From Candidatus Altimarinota bacterium (GTDB lineage Bacteria > Cyanobacteriota > Cyanobacteriia > Cyanobacteriales > Microcystaceae): a stretch of DNA of 34,811 nucleotides. The notes beneath the pieces are model-generated. The model ran no database searches. It was not told where the DNA came from and was given only the letters and a program-made list of their open reading frames with translations. Each line of letters opens with the position of its first letter. Within the stretch, counting starts at the first letter, position 1. The stretch lies in the NCBI GenBank assembly GCA_012031035.1, contig JAAUUT010000056.1, positions 1 through 34,811 on the forward strand. Reading direction: 5' to 3'. This document shows positions 1 through 8,972 of this stretch, one piece after another. The position numbers were made by a program, and so were the translations under genes.

Positions 1-62
1 CCCCAGTCCCCCAGTCCCCCTTGTCTACCTTGTCTCCCCGTCTCCCCATCCCCCGTCTCCCC
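1..62. repeat. C-rich low-complexity repeat
   Basis: Degenerate short units of the type CCCCAGTC and TCTCCCC run from the window edge to about 40 bases before the first gene. Such C-rich simple repeats are common between genes in cyanobacterial genomes. No coding potential or promoter is visible inside it; it may continue beyond the window. Confidence 0.6.
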
Positions 63-100
63 TCTTAAAGGTAACGCTTTAACAAAGGGGAATTTTTGAG

Positions 101-1252
101 ATGAAGCTAATGATTGATATCGCGAGATTGCGTCAAATAGGACTTTTTAACGTTCTTGACGACGAACAGTGTCAAGTTTTGGAGTGGGGGAAGGAAAGAT
201 GGCTGGAAACTGACGAAGTTTTAGCTGTTGAGGGAGAACCATCGGGATACTTTTGGGTGTTATTAGAAGGGAACATTCAGTGTACCAAACGAGTAGGCGA
301 TCGCCAAGTTCTCTGGACTAGCTTTGATTCTCAGACCTATTTCGGACACGAGTTGATTTTACTCGACCAACCCTATCTTGCTAGCGCTCGTGCTACTTGT
401 ACTTGTCATCTGTTAGAGTTCGATAAAGAAGCTTTTTGGAAGATGCTCGAACTCTGTCCTTCAATTGCTCGCGAACTCTTGATTAGTACCGTTCAGCGAT
501 CGCAAAATCTTGATTTTGTCTCTTTCCAAGAACAGAAATTAGTTTCTTTAGGCAAGCTCATTTCTGGATTGGCCCAGGAGTTGAGTCATCCTGCTACAAC
601 CAGTCGTCAAGCGGTCAGACAACTGCATCAAATGTTTGAAAATATTCAGCCAATTGCCTTAAATTTAGACTTTGAAGAGATAGAAGAATACCATCGAGTT
701 AAACTAACGCTGCTCGACGAGATCGAGCAAAGCACCCAGCATATTTCCAAAATCGTGCAAGCTGCTAAAGATTATACTTACCTCGATCGCGCTCCTTTAC
801 AAGAAACCGATATTCACGAGGGGTTGGAGAACACGTTAAGAATCTTAGGACATCGACTGGGAGACGCAATTATCGTTATTCGCGAATACGATACCAGTTT
901 GCCGCCTATTTGCGTTTATGGTAGCGAATTAAATCAGGCGTGGACGCATTTAATTGAGAATGCGATCGAGGCAATGGCTGGACAGGGAACCCTTGTGGTG
1001 CGAACTTCGCAAGTAGAAGAGTGCATTTTAGTCGAAATTATTGATAGCGGAGTGGGAATTCCCCCTCCAGTGCAACCTCATATTTTCGAGCAATTTTTTA
1101 CGACGAAAGATGTCGGACAAGGAACGGGATTGGGATTGCCCATCACTTATCGCGTTGTCGTCGAACGCCATCGAGGACAGTTACTAGTCGAATCGGAACC
1201 CGGACGGACGTGCTTTCGCATCTTTTTGCCGATGAATCTAACCGAATTTTAA
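101..1252 (+). CDS. cyclic-nucleotide-binding-domain histidine-kinase-like ATP-binding protein
   Basis: A 383-residue soluble sensor protein. Residues ~10-130 form a cNMP-binding (CAP_ED) fold, with the beta-barrel and the segment FGHELILLDQ near residue 82. Residues ~145-225 form a dimerisation helix region and residues ~235-378 a GHKL ATPase: N box with ENAIEAM (286-292), G1 DSGVGIP (316-322), F box FEQFFTTK and G2 GTGLGLP (341-347). The H-box reads GLAQELSHP (156-164): the position normally holding the phosphoacceptor His is Gln159, so autophosphorylation at the usual site is doubtful. No membrane segment or receiver domain is seen. Its 3' end overlaps the convergent sphX by four bases, so a link with phosphate sensing is possible but only inferred from position. 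The ATP-binding fold is clear; the signal is unknown. Confidence 0.85.
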   Translation: MKLMIDIARLRQIGLFNVLDDEQCQVLEWGKERWLETDEVLAVEGEPSGYFWVLLEGNIQCTKRVGDRQVLWTSFDSQTYFGHELILLDQPYLASARATCTCHLLEFDKEAFWKMLELCPSIARELLISTVQRSQNLDFVSFQEQKLVSLGKLISGLAQELSHPATTSRQAVRQLHQMFENIQPIALNLDFEEIEEYHRVKLTLLDEIEQSTQHISKIVQAAKDYTYLDRAPLQETDIHEGLENTLRILGHRLGDAIIVIREYDTSLPPICVYGSELNQAWTHLIENAIEAMAGQGTLVVRTSQVEECILVEIIDSGVGIPPPVQPHIFEQFFTTKDVGQGTGLGLPITYRVVVERHRGQLLVESEPGRTCFRIFLPMNLTEF

Positions 1253-2289
1253 AATTTCGCTTGTTTGCGCAATAATTCGCCAATAGTTAGATTGAATTCC
1301 GATTTTCCCTCAAAAACCGTTCCGACTTTGCCTCTTTCAAAATGAATTTTAGCTAGTCGATACCCTTCTTCTGGCAAGGGAATATAACCGACCTTGCTGA
1401 CGATTTCTGGCGCTTTTTCGAGATAAGCTTCTACAAAGGTTTGCAATGCGGGGTTGTCTTGCGCTGCTTGAGCGTTGACATAGATAAACAGAGGACGAGA
1501 TAGCGGTTGATATTGGGCGGTTTCAACCGTTTCTCGCGAAGGAATAATAGCGCCTTTGCCACTATCGATCGCCACGGATTTTAGTTTATCGGTATGCTGT
1601 TCGTAATAGGAAAAACCCAAATATCCCATAGCATTTGGATTATTCCTTATCCCATTGACGATAACCTCGTCATCCTCGCTAGCCGTATAGTCCTGACGAC
1701 TGGCTCCTCTAGCTCCATCGATCGCTTCGGTAAAATAGTCATAAGTTCCCGACTCTTTATCTGGGCCGTATAATTGCAAAGGGCGATCGGGAAAAGACGC
1801 TCTTACTTGTTGCCAATTAGTAATTTTGTCTTCAGCTTCCGGCTCCCAAATTTTTTTCAATTCTTCTATCGTCAGATTCTGGGCCCAGTTATTCTGAGAA
1901 TTCACGACGATAGTCAGCGCATCGAAAGCGATGGGCAGTTCGATATATCTTATCTGTGCATTATTGCAAGCTTGCATTTCCTCGCTCAAAATAGGACGCG
2001 AAGCAGCCGCAATTTCTATTTCTCCCGCACAAAACTTCTTAAAACCTCCTCCCGTTCCTGAAAAATTGACAGAGATATCGCTCTGTTCGATTGACTTATT
2101 AGTGGCTTGCGCTTGTAATTCTTTGACAATTTCTTGGGAGATTGGATAAACGGTACTAGAGCCGTCAATTTTTATTGGTTTGCTTAACTCTGTAGAAACT
2201 GACGCACAGCTTCCTAAAAGTGTAGTCGTTCCTATTGTTATTGCTAAGGTCGCTATTTTGAGAGATCTTTTTTTTGTTATCTTACTCAT
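1249..2289 (-). CDS. sphX: SphX-like phosphate-binding protein (PstS family)
   Basis: A 346-residue periplasmic solute-binding lipoprotein. The signal peptide ends in the lipobox LGSC (Cys28), and the mature protein opens with the phosphate-binding motif DGSSTVYP, followed by SGTGGG and later [12 protein letters not shown], all typical of PstS-like proteins that hold phosphate through Ser/Thr/Asp and a helix dipole. It resembles the cyanobacterial SphX subgroup, which accompanies PstS. It is divergent from pstS across a 337-base gap and convergent with the kinase-like gene. Phosphate control is expected because candidate Pho-box sequence lies upstream. SphX versus another PstS paralogue is judged from family resemblance and position, not from a tree. 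Confidence 0.88.
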   Translation of the reverse strand: MSKITKKRSLKIATLAITIGTTTLLGSCASVSTELSKPIKIDGSSTVYPISQEIVKELQAQATNKSIEQSDISVNFSGTGGGFKKFCAGEIEIAAASRPILSEEMQACNNAQIRYIELPIAFDALTIVVNSQNNWAQNLTIEELKKIWEPEAEDKITNWQQVRASFPDRPLQLYGPDKESGTYDYFTEAIDGARGASRQDYTASEDDEVIVNGIRNNPNAMGYLGFSYYEQHTDKLKSVAIDSGKGAIIPSRETVETAQYQPLSRPLFIYVNAQAAQDNPALQTFVEAYLEKAPEIVSKVGYIPLPEEGYRLAKIHFERGKVGTVFEGKSEFNLTIGELLRKQAKF

Positions 2290-2334
2290 TTCCCCACTTC
2301 TAACACACTGTATTCATAAGAGTTTTTAATTTAA

Positions 2335-2360
2335 ATTAACCTTAACCCTCTAAGTTTAAG
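2335..2360. promoter_or_regulatory. candidate Pho-box-like repeats upstream of sphX
   Basis: Two TTAACC units stand almost directly in tandem (2336-2347), and AAGTTTAAG follows. CTTAACCC at 2341-2348 has related AT-rich octamers 11 bases to either side, the spacing of SphR/PhoB boxes. The match to the cyanobacterial CTTAACCT consensus is partial. Site function is inferred from sequence and from position 46-71 bases before sphX. Confidence 0.4.
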
Positions 2361-2535
2361 ATAAAGCTAACAAACTCCTCTGCTTAATAATTTGAAATTT
2401 TGCTTTGAAAAGATTCAAGAAAGATTAATCTCCCAAAAACTCTAAAATCAGTTTTAAGAAATTAACTTAAAAGTTTTCTCAATAAACAATTAAAAAGCTA
2501 TTGTTGCGATTGTTAATTTTCAAGCTGAAGAATTC

Positions 2536-2591
2536 TCTAAAAAGTTCTTAACCTGTTGTTTACCAATAACATATACCGTCTGTCGTAAGAT
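2536..2591 (+). promoter_or_regulatory. candidate Pho box and -10 of the pst operon
   Basis: A perfect CTTAACCT octamer lies at 2547-2554, followed after a GTT spacer by GTTTACCA (2558-2565) and preceded after another GTT spacer by TCTAAAAA (2536-2543). This gives three octamers at 11-base spacing, as described for cyanobacterial SphR boxes. A possible -10 hexamer TAAGAT is at 2586-2591, 35 bases before the pstS start. Together this suggests a PhoB/SphR-activated promoter without a good -35. Confidence 0.55.
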
Positions 2592-2626
2592 GGACAAGAC
2601 TTACTAAACTAATCAAGTTCTAAAAT

Positions 2627-3811
2627 ATGATTGCTCGTTCTTCCGGTTTAATCAAACGTTCTTATCAAATAACTACTTCTGTATGTATGCTGGCATTTGC
2701 AGCCAGCTTGACTGCCTGTGGTGGCGGTTCTACTGATACTGCTACTCAAACGCCAGGGGCAACTGGAACCGAAGGCACTGCGACCCCAACAGAAAGCGCC
2801 TCGGCTCCGATGGAAAAGCCGCCACTTACCGGACAAGTTGCTCTAACTGGAGCAGGTGCTTCTTTCCCCGCTCCTTTATATCAGAATTGGTTCGTGCAAC
2901 TCAATCAAGAAGTTCCCGATCTTCAAGTGAACTATCAATCCGTAGGTAGCGGCGCGGGAGTCGAACAGTTCACGGCGGGAACGGTAGACTTTGGCGCTAG
3001 CGATGTAGCCATGAAAGACGAAGAAATAGCTAAAGTCAGCCGAGGCGTATTGCTGCTGCCTATGACTGCGGGAAGTATCGTAATGGCATATAACTTGCCT
3101 GGCGTTGAAGGATTGAAACTACCTAGAGACGTTTATGTTGGTATTTTCGATGGAACGATTACCAAGTGGAACGACCCAAAAATTGCTGAAGCGAACCCAG
3201 GCGTACAACTTCCCGACCAGCAAATTACGGTAGTGCATCGCTCTGACGGTAGCGGAACGACTGGCGTATTTACGCAACACCTCGCTTCGATTAACGAATC
3301 CTGGGCAAAATCGATTGGTTCTGGAAAGACAGTAGAATGGCCGACTGCTAAAGGAAAATTTATTGGCGGTAAAGGCAATGAAGGTGTAACGGCAGCCATT
3401 CAACAAAATGCAGGCGCGATTGGCTATGTCGAGTATGGCTACGCTAAAAATAATAATCTGACGATGGCGGCGTTGGAGAATAAGGCTGGTAAATTTATCG
3501 AACCAAACGACCAAGCAGCATCTGAAACGCTTGCCTCAGTTCAGTTACCAGAAAACCTCAAGGCATTTATTGAAGACCCGGAAGGGGATAATTCTTATCC
3601 CATCGTTACCTATACTTGGATGTTGGCTTATGAAAAATACGACGATCCGCAAAAAGCGATCGCGATGGAAGCTATGATTCAATATGGTTTAACCAAAGGT
3701 CAAGAGCAAGCTGCTGCTTTAGGATACGTACCGCTACCCAAGAATGTCATCGAAAAAGTAGCGGCAACTGCCGATAAAATTAGCCCAGATTATCAAATCA
3801 AGGTTAATTAA
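2627..3811 (+). CDS. pstS: phosphate ABC transporter substrate-binding protein PstS
   Basis: A 394-residue lipoprotein that captures phosphate in the periplasm for PstCAB. The lipobox LTAC puts the lipidated Cys at 31, followed by a low-complexity Gly/Thr/Ala/Pro linker (~32-70). Phosphate-site segments are visible: TGAGASFPAPLY (~83-94), GSGAGVEQF, DFGASDVAM and HRSDGSGTTGVFTQHL. The length is normal for cyanobacterial PstS. It is the first gene of the pst operon, with a candidate Pho box ~60-90 bases upstream. A hairpin in the 75-base gap before pstC may lower downstream transcription so that the binding protein is made in excess. Confidence 0.95.
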   Translation: MIARSSGLIKRSYQITTSVCMLAFAASLTACGGGSTDTATQTPGATGTEGTATPTESASAPMEKPPLTGQVALTGAGASFPAPLYQNWFVQLNQEVPDLQVNYQSVGSGAGVEQFTAGTVDFGASDVAMKDEEIAKVSRGVLLLPMTAGSIVMAYNLPGVEGLKLPRDVYVGIFDGTITKWNDPKIAEANPGVQLPDQQITVVHRSDGSGTTGVFTQHLASINESWAKSIGSGKTVEWPTAKGKFIGGKGNEGVTAAIQQNAGAIGYVEYGYAKNNNLTMAALENKAGKFIEPNDQAASETLASVQLPENLKAFIEDPEGDNSYPIVTYTWMLAYEKYDDPQKAIAMEAMIQYGLTKGQEQAAALGYVPLPKNVIEKVAATADKISPDYQIKVN

Positions 3812-3822
3812 CTCGCCTCAAA

Positions 3823-3848
3823 TGGAGAAATCACACTGTATTTCTCCA
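3823..3848 (+). other. intercistronic hairpin between pstS and pstC
   Basis: A perfect 9-base-pair stem, TGGAGAAAT (3823-3831) with ATTTCTCCA (3840-3848), closes an 8-base loop. No uninterrupted T-tract follows, so it looks like an mRNA-stabilising or partial-attenuation hairpin rather than a full terminator. This would fit unequal expression of a binding protein and its permeases. Confidence 0.6.
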
Positions 3849-3886
3849 TACATTTGTTAAAATAGATTTGTACGATTGGTTATTTT

Positions 3887-4849
3887 GTGACTTCCCCAGT
3901 TTACTCAAACTCCACTTCCACTCGCGATCGCTCCCTTGAATCTGAAAAAACGCTCGATCGCGCGTTTATCGGGTTAACGCTAGCATTTGCTATCGGAATC
4001 GGCGTAATTTTATTAACGATCGCCACGGTTGTCTTTTTGCGATCGCTCCCAGCCATACAAGCCTATGGCTTCAGTTTTTTAACCACTAGTGCCTGGAATC
4101 CCGTGCAGGGAAGAGAGCAATATGGCGCATTACCCGTCATTTACGGAACCTTGGTGAGTTCTGCCATTGCTCTATTTATTGCCGTTCCTTTAGGCATTGG
4201 AACCGCTATTTTTCTGAGCGAGGATTTTATCCCTCAGAAAGTTCGGGTGCCTCTCGTCTTCATGGTTGAATTATTGGCGGCAATTCCTAGCGTAGTTTAC
4301 GGTTTATGGGGCATTTTTGTCTTAATTCCCTTAACCACCCCCATTGGCAACTGGCTGCACAGTAATTTGGGTTGGATTCCTCTGTTTAGCACGCCTCCTG
4401 CTGGGCCTGGGATGTTTCCAGCCGGTGTAGTTCTAGCCATCATGATCTTACCGATTATCACCGCTATTTCTCGCGATTCTCTCTACTCGCTACCGCCTGA
4501 GTTGCGGCAAGCTTCTTTAGGGTTGGGAGCGACTCGTTGGGAAACCATCTTTCGCGTCCTCATTCCGGCTGCATTTTCTGGAATCGTCGGCGGAATCATG
4601 TTAGCACTGGGTCGTGCCATGGGGGAAACGATGGCAGTAACGATGATTATCGGCAACTCCAACCGACTTAGTTTGTCTATCTTAGATCCAGCCAATACAA
4701 TTTCTTCGTTGTTGGCCAATCAGTTTGCTGAAGCGTCGGGAATGCAGGTATCTGCTCTTATGTATGCGGGTTTAGTTTTGTTGATCCTAACCTTAGTCGT
4801 CAATATTTTGGCAGAGTATATCGTCAACCAAGTAAAAGCCAAATACTAA
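3887..4849 (+). CDS. pstC: phosphate ABC transporter permease PstC
   Basis: A 320-residue inner-membrane permease with about six hydrophobic segments, the first near residues 28-55. The cytoplasmic coupling (EAA) loop is visible as ELRQASLGLGATRWETIFRV around residue 205-224, followed by AMGETMAV, a hallmark of PstC/PstA. The start is a GTG preceded by an AT-rich leader; the next in-frame Met is far inside, so GTG is preferred. It lies 75 bases after pstS and 20 bases before pstA, in one operon. Confidence 0.94.
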   Translation: MTSPVYSNSTSTRDRSLESEKTLDRAFIGLTLAFAIGIGVILLTIATVVFLRSLPAIQAYGFSFLTTSAWNPVQGREQYGALPVIYGTLVSSAIALFIAVPLGIGTAIFLSEDFIPQKVRVPLVFMVELLAAIPSVVYGLWGIFVLIPLTTPIGNWLHSNLGWIPLFSTPPAGPGMFPAGVVLAIMILPIITAISRDSLYSLPPELRQASLGLGATRWETIFRVLIPAAFSGIVGGIMLALGRAMGETMAVTMIIGNSNRLSLSILDPANTISSLLANQFAEASGMQVSALMYAGLVLLILTLVVNILAEYIVNQVKAKY

Positions 4850-4869
4850 AGAATTTTTAAACTTATTTT

Positions 4870-5786
4870 ATGTCTAGCGAGATCGAAGAAATCAGCTACG
4901 AGAATTTAGGCAGCAGCCTTAAGAAAAAACCAAGTGCCCCCCGTTCCATCTTTGGGATGGTAATGACGGGGTTGGCAACGGCTTGTATGATTTTAACGCT
5001 GATTCCTTTGTTCGCGGTGTTGACTTATGTCGCCATACAAGGATTGAATCGCTTAAATCTCGATTTATTTACCAAGCTTCCGCCACCGCCAGGATTATCG
5101 GGAGGTGGAATTGCCAATGCGATTATCGGTACGTTAATTGTTGTTGGCATTGCTGCTGCGATCGCATTCCCGTGGGCGTATTAGCTGCTGTATACTTATC
5201 AGAATTTAGCGGTAACAATCAAATCGCGCGTGGGGTTCGCTTTGCAACCAACGTCTTGAGTGGCGTTCCTTCAATTATTGCCGGGATTTTTGCTTATGGT
5301 TTGTTAGTTGCCCCCATTTTAGGGATGCAAGGCGGACTTTTAGGCTTTTCTGCGATCGCGGGGGGAGTTGCCTTAGCCGTCCTGATGCTACCTACCATTA
5401 TCCGTACAACCGATGAAGCTTTGCAAATCGTGCCCCAGGATATTCGTTGGGCGGCTTTTGGCATTGGGGCTTATAACTATCAAACGGTTCTAAAAGTCGT
5501 GCTTCCGGCTGCCGTACCCGCTATTATAACTGGCGTGACGCTATCCATCGCGCGTGCGGCGGGAGAAACAGCCCCGCTTATTTTTACAGCTTTGTACTCT
5601 AACTTTTGGCCCAAAGGCATCAAAGAACCGATCGCCACTCTATCTGTATTAGTTTATAACTTTGCGATCGTTCCCTTTAAACCCCAACAAGAATTAGCTT
5701 GGGCGGGGTCTTTAATTCTCGTATTTTTAGTTTTAGTGACGAGCGTATTAGCTCGTTGGTTCACTCGCCAAAAAGTTTACAGGTAA
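4870..5786 (+). pseudogene. pstA: phosphate permease pstA, interrupted by one frameshift
   Basis: The two parts of PstA are read in different frames. The first frame (4870-5184) gives ~100 N-terminal residues with the first membrane helix and stops at TAG 5182-5184. The second frame runs to TAA 5784-5786 and carries YLSEFSGNN, the EAA-type loop and ARAAGETAPLIFTALY. The break lies just after a GCGATCGC palindrome (5158-5165): restoring one A between 5166 and 5167 gives an unbroken AIPVGVLAAVYLSEF and a 305-residue product, the usual PstA length. All residues after the break remain well conserved, so this is either a sequencing error or a very recent mutation. If real, the whole Pst transporter would lack one permease subunit. 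Confidence 0.9.
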
Positions 5787-5797
5787 AAGGAAATTTT

Positions 5798-6604
5798 ATG
5801 GATAGTCTTGTCTCTGATGCTAGACAAACCCAGACAGTTATTAAGGTAGAAAACGTCGATATCTACTACGGCAATTTTAGAGCCGTTCGTAACGTTTATT
5901 TAGACATTCTCAAAAATAAAATCACCGCTTTTATCGGGCCTTCTGGTTGCGGTAAAAGTACGATTTTGAGATGTTTTAATCGCCTCAACGATCTAATCGA
6001 TAGCTTTCGTTTAGATGGCAGAATTTCCTATCACGGACAGAATCTTTATGAAAAAGATATCGATGCGGTAGAAGTGAGAAAACGGATTGGTATGGTATTT
6101 CAAAAACCCAATCCTTTTCCCAAATCAATTTATGACAATGTTGCTTACGGCGCAAGAGTTAATAAATATAAGGGAGATCTCGATGAATTAGTTGAAACCT
6201 CTTTACGTCGCGCTGCCCTTTGGGATGAAGTCAAAGATAAGTTAAAAAAAAGTGGCTTTTCTCTCTCTGGCGGACAACAACAGCGTTTGTGCATTGCCAG
6301 AACTATCGCCGCTCAACCCGAAGTCGTCTTAATGGACGAACCTTGTTCGGCACTCGATCCAATTTCTACCTTAAAAATAGAAGAATTGATGCACGAACTG
6401 AAAGAAAGATATACGATTATCATCGTGACGCACAATATGCAGCAAGCAACGCGCGTTGCTGATATGACTGCTTTTTACAATGCTGAAGCTACTGAAAAAG
6501 GCAATAAGGTCGGCTATCTCGTCGAATATGACCGAACCGAAAATATATTTAGCAATCCCAGAGAACAAGCAACTAAAGATTATGTAAGCGGAAGGTTTGG
6601 ATAA
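5798..6604 (+). CDS. pstB: phosphate ABC transporter ATP-binding protein PstB (first copy)
   Basis: A 268-residue ABC ATPase that powers phosphate import. Walker [10 protein letters not shown] is at 47-55, the signature LSGGQQQR lies near residue 160, Walker B is VVLMDEP and the switch His is in VTHNMQQ. The PstB-specific [14 protein letters not shown] and the end KDYVSGRFG are present. An in-frame reading extends upstream into pstA, but ATG 5798 has AAGG eight bases before it, lies 12 bases after the pstA stop and starts where homologues start. A second, very similar pstB follows after 48 bases. Confidence 0.95.
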   Translation: MDSLVSDARQTQTVIKVENVDIYYGNFRAVRNVYLDILKNKITAFIGPSGCGKSTILRCFNRLNDLIDSFRLDGRISYHGQNLYEKDIDAVEVRKRIGMVFQKPNPFPKSIYDNVAYGARVNKYKGDLDELVETSLRRAALWDEVKDKLKKSGFSLSGGQQQRLCIARTIAAQPEVVLMDEPCSALDPISTLKIEELMHELKERYTIIIVTHNMQQATRVADMTAFYNAEATEKGNKVGYLVEYDRTENIFSNPREQATKDYVSGRFG

Positions 6605-6652
6605 AAGATAGAATCTCAAGCCAGAACAGGAATTATTTTTTACTTTAATTTT

Positions 6653-7462
6653 ATGTTATCTAATTCTTCGGATACTCATACCATCACCGAAGCCGTTTTA
6701 AGAGTTAAAAACGTCTCTTTTTACTACGGCTCTAATTTAGCAGTTCGAGAGGTATCTTTAGACATCCCAGAGAAAAAAGTTATCGCTTTTATTGGGCCTT
6801 CTGGATGCGGAAAAAGTACAATTTTACGATGCTTTAACCGAATGAACGATCTCGTTCGTGGAGCGAGATTGGAAGGGCAAATTACTTATCGAGGACGAGA
6901 TATTTATGCTAACAATGTCGATCCAGTAGAGTTAAGAAGTCGCATTGGCATGGTGTTTCAAAGACCAAATCCTTTTCCTAAATCCATTTACGAAAATATT
7001 GCTTTCGGAGCAAAATTAAATGGTCTAAGAGGAAATTTGGATGAATTGGTGGAAAATTCTCTGCGCAAAGCGGCTTTGTGGGATGAAGTCAAAGATAAGC
7101 TTAGAGAAAGCGGACTTGCACTTTCGGGCGGACAACAACAGCGTTTGTGTATTGCTCGTGCGATCGCGATTCAACCCGAAGTCATTTTAATGGACGAACC
7201 TTGTTCTGCTTTAGATCCCATTTCTACCTTAAAAGTAGAAGAGTTGATTCACGAATTGAAGCAGCAATACACCATCATTATCGTGACGCACAATATGCAG
7301 CAAGCATCGCGAGTATCCGATTATACGGCTTTCTATAATGCTGAAGCCACCAATAAAGGCGGAAAAGTTGGATATTTAGTCGAATACGATCGCACTGAAA
7401 CGATTTTCCAAAATCCCGCCCAAGAATCGACAAAAGATTATGTAAGCGGTCGTTTTGGTTAA
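6653..7462 (+). CDS. pstB: phosphate ABC transporter ATP-binding protein PstB (second copy)
   Basis: A 269-residue paralogue of the preceding gene with the same motifs: Walker [10 protein letters not shown] at 48-56, [29 protein letters not shown] and VTHNMQQ, and the same C-terminal KDYVSGRFG. Tandem pstB genes are known in other cyanobacterial pst clusters. The N-terminal ~15 residues differ most from the first copy. It is the last gene of the operon; a GC-rich hairpin cluster follows at ~7511-7555. Confidence 0.95.
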   Translation: MLSNSSDTHTITEAVLRVKNVSFYYGSNLAVREVSLDIPEKKVIAFIGPSGCGKSTILRCFNRMNDLVRGARLEGQITYRGRDIYANNVDPVELRSRIGMVFQRPNPFPKSIYENIAFGAKLNGLRGNLDELVENSLRKAALWDEVKDKLRESGLALSGGQQQRLCIARAIAIQPEVILMDEPCSALDPISTLKVEELIHELKQQYTIIIVTHNMQQASRVSDYTAFYNAEATNKGGKVGYLVEYDRTETIFQNPAQESTKDYVSGRFG

Positions 7463-7510
7463 GGTTAGGGATTGGATATTTGGTGTAGGGGACGGCGGAC
7501 GGCGCTTGAT

Positions 7511-7555
7511 GGGGCGAAGAAGTTCGCCCCCCACGCCTCGCGAATGGCCATTCGC
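7511..7555. repeat. paired palindromic repeats after pstB
   Basis: Two adjacent inverted repeats: GGGGCGAA (7511-7518) with TTCGCCCC (7523-7530) around a GAAG loop, and the perfect palindrome GCGAATGGCCATTCGC (7540-7555), followed by CCCTAC. Both resemble the dispersed GTAGGGGCGAAT-type palindromes of cyanobacteria. The first may act as a transcription end for the pst operon, although no T-tract follows. Confidence 0.65.
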
Positions 7556-7657
7556 CCCTACATAACTGGTGAATAACTATTCAGTCTTACTTATATTTGT
7601 CCTTTCTAAATTTATAATGGATAGGTTTAATTATTGATAAAAACCAAATCCTGTTGT

Positions 7658-8194
7658 ATGGCTAATTTCTCTGTCAATCGTTGGTATATTACTTTTTTGT
7701 TTTCGGCTGTTGGACTGCTTGTAGGACTGAAAGAATTACCAGTTAATGCGCAGGAAAAGCTTTACAATCCCATTCCCATGCCTTCTAACTCCGAAATCGC
7801 CGATAAGCTAACCGATAAAGATATTCCTACCGGGGAAGGTGGATTTGCGCGCGATTATGCCGTGCAATTAGAAGAAGGCGATCAAGTTGCGATCGATTTA
7901 ACTTCGGATGATTTCGACAGCATCATTATGCTTCTAGCAGCAGATGGTTCGACGGTTGCAGAAAATGATGATGGGCCGGATGGTTCGACTAATTCTCTTT
8001 TATTCGCACGCATTACCGAACCCGGAAGCTACATCGTTCGCGTTCGTGCGTTTGGAGAAACAGGAAGCGGGAATTTTAAGCTGAAACTCACTCGACTCAG
8101 ACCCGTTAAATCAGTGACCCTTCGGGTTCGGCAGTTCCTCCTCGACGGAAACCGCCAAGACCGGACTGCCTCACCAGTGACCAGTAACCAGTGA
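7658..8194 (+). CDS. secreted PPC-domain protein
   Basis: About 178 residues from ATG 7658; a TTG eight codons earlier is a weaker start. A signal peptide (hydrophobic ~9-25, cleavage near VNAQ) precedes a bacterial pre-peptidase C-terminal (PPC) beta-sandwich: FARDYAVQLEEGDQVAIDL, the acidic DDFDSIIMLL, then GSYIVRVRAFGETGSGNFKL. PPC domains are usually attached to secreted peptidases; here it stands alone, with no catalytic domain. The last ~25 codons are written by a dispersed repeat (8114-8206), which also provides the stop, so the C-terminus is probably not ancestral. Role unknown; export is predicted. Confidence 0.8.
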   Translation: MANFSVNRWYITFLFSAVGLLVGLKELPVNAQEKLYNPIPMPSNSEIADKLTDKDIPTGEGGFARDYAVQLEEGDQVAIDLTSDDFDSIIMLLAADGSTVAENDDGPDGSTNSLLFARITEPGSYIVRVRAFGETGSGNFKLKLTRLRPVKSVTLRVRQFLLDGNRQDRTASPVTSNQ

Positions 8195-8206
8195 CCAGTT
8201 ATCGGT
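8114..8206 (+). repeat. structured dispersed repeat, left copy
   Basis: A ~93-base unit beginning GTGACCCTTCGGGTTCGGCA and ending in CAGTGACCAGT motifs. The same unit occurs in inverted orientation at 9969-10062, matching at most positions. Internal pairing is visible: ACCC/GGGT around TTC, and GGCAGT with ACTGCC about 30 bases later. It supplies the 3' end of the PPC gene and the stop codon of the convergent cobS. Confidence 0.85.
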
Positions 8207-8972
8207 TTCCAAAGCTAACGAAAATGCAAAGCGATAAAGCTTCTGTCCATTCTACGACAGCCCCATAGGTATCGCCCGTGTGTCCGCCCAGGCGACGATA
8301 GAACCAAAAACCAGATAAAAGCGCGATCGCGCATCCCGTAACCGTCATTGCCAATCCCATCCACCAGCGATGGGGTTCGAGTAAATAAGGTAATCCGCCC
8401 AGTCCCAATAAAAATAGAAGACCAAATAATACATCTTGAGGAAAACGCAGGGTTTCTTTGTGAAAAGCGCCTTTTCCTGTCTCCCTAAGATAGGGATAAA
8501 GTGCGATCGCGCCTACTTGTCCCCAGCGTCCCCACCCAGCAGAAACCATCAATCCCAACCAGCGGTAAGATTCTAAATCGCATAAAGCGGCTGTTTTTAA
8601 CAAAACGATCGCCAGGGCTGCCATAACGCCAAAAGCGCCTGTTGTGCTATCTTTCATAACATCTAACCGACGCTTGTTATCGCACACAGCTAACCCATCC
8701 GCCGTATCCATCGCCCCATCGAGATGAAGTCCTCCCGTCAGCGCGATCGAGAGAATTACGATTAGAACGCTACGAATTAGCACTCCTAAGCTCAACCATT
8801 CTAAAACCGTGTCAGCTAACCCTAACAATCCACCCAAGATTAATCCAATACAAGGTGCCCATCGCGCAATCCTCTCAAAATCTGTCTCATAATTTCTCGG
8901 AAGAGGTATTATGGTATAAAAGGTAACAGCACCGAGAAAAGATTTTGTCAGTCTTTTTCTCCATTGCGACAT
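8199..8972 (-). CDS. cobS: adenosylcobinamide-GDP ribazoletransferase (cobalamin synthase)
   Basis: A 257-residue integral membrane enzyme that joins adenosylcobinamide-GDP to alpha-ribazole (or its phosphate) in the last steps of B12 or pseudocobalamin assembly. The family signature LHLDGAMDTADG is at residues 82-93, followed by MKDSTTGAFGV; several membrane helices and the N-terminal FLGAVTFYTIIPLP are typical. Length is normal. The stop codon lies in the dispersed repeat at 8114-8206, so the last residues may be altered. No cobalamin riboswitch is recognisable in the 170 bases upstream. Confidence 0.93.
   Translation of the reverse strand: MSQWRKRLTKSFLGAVTFYTIIPLPRNYETDFERIARWAPCIGLILGGLLGLADTVLEWLSLGVLIRSVLIVILSIALTGGLHLDGAMDTADGLAVCDNKRRLDVMKDSTTGAFGVMAALAIVLLKTAALCDLESYRWLGLMVSAGWGRWGQVGAIALYPYLRETGKGAFHKETLRFPQDVLFGLLFLLGLGGLPYLLEPHRWWMGLAMTVTGCAIALLSGFWFYRRLGGHTGDTYGAVVEWTEALSLCIFVSFGNR

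Noticed and set aside
3119..3514. 131-codon antisense frame inside pstS
   Set aside because: Shadow of a strongly supported gene; composition is that of a reversed coding frame and no ribosome binding site or family match is seen.
6605..6652. Second pstB as a sign of assembly duplication
   Set aside because: The copies differ throughout, especially in the first ~15 residues, and tandem pstB genes are known in cyanobacteria.
8100..8200. CAGTGACCAGT units as a CRISPR array
   Set aside because: Units are short, irregular and lack unique spacers of constant length; they fit dispersed cyanobacterial repeats.
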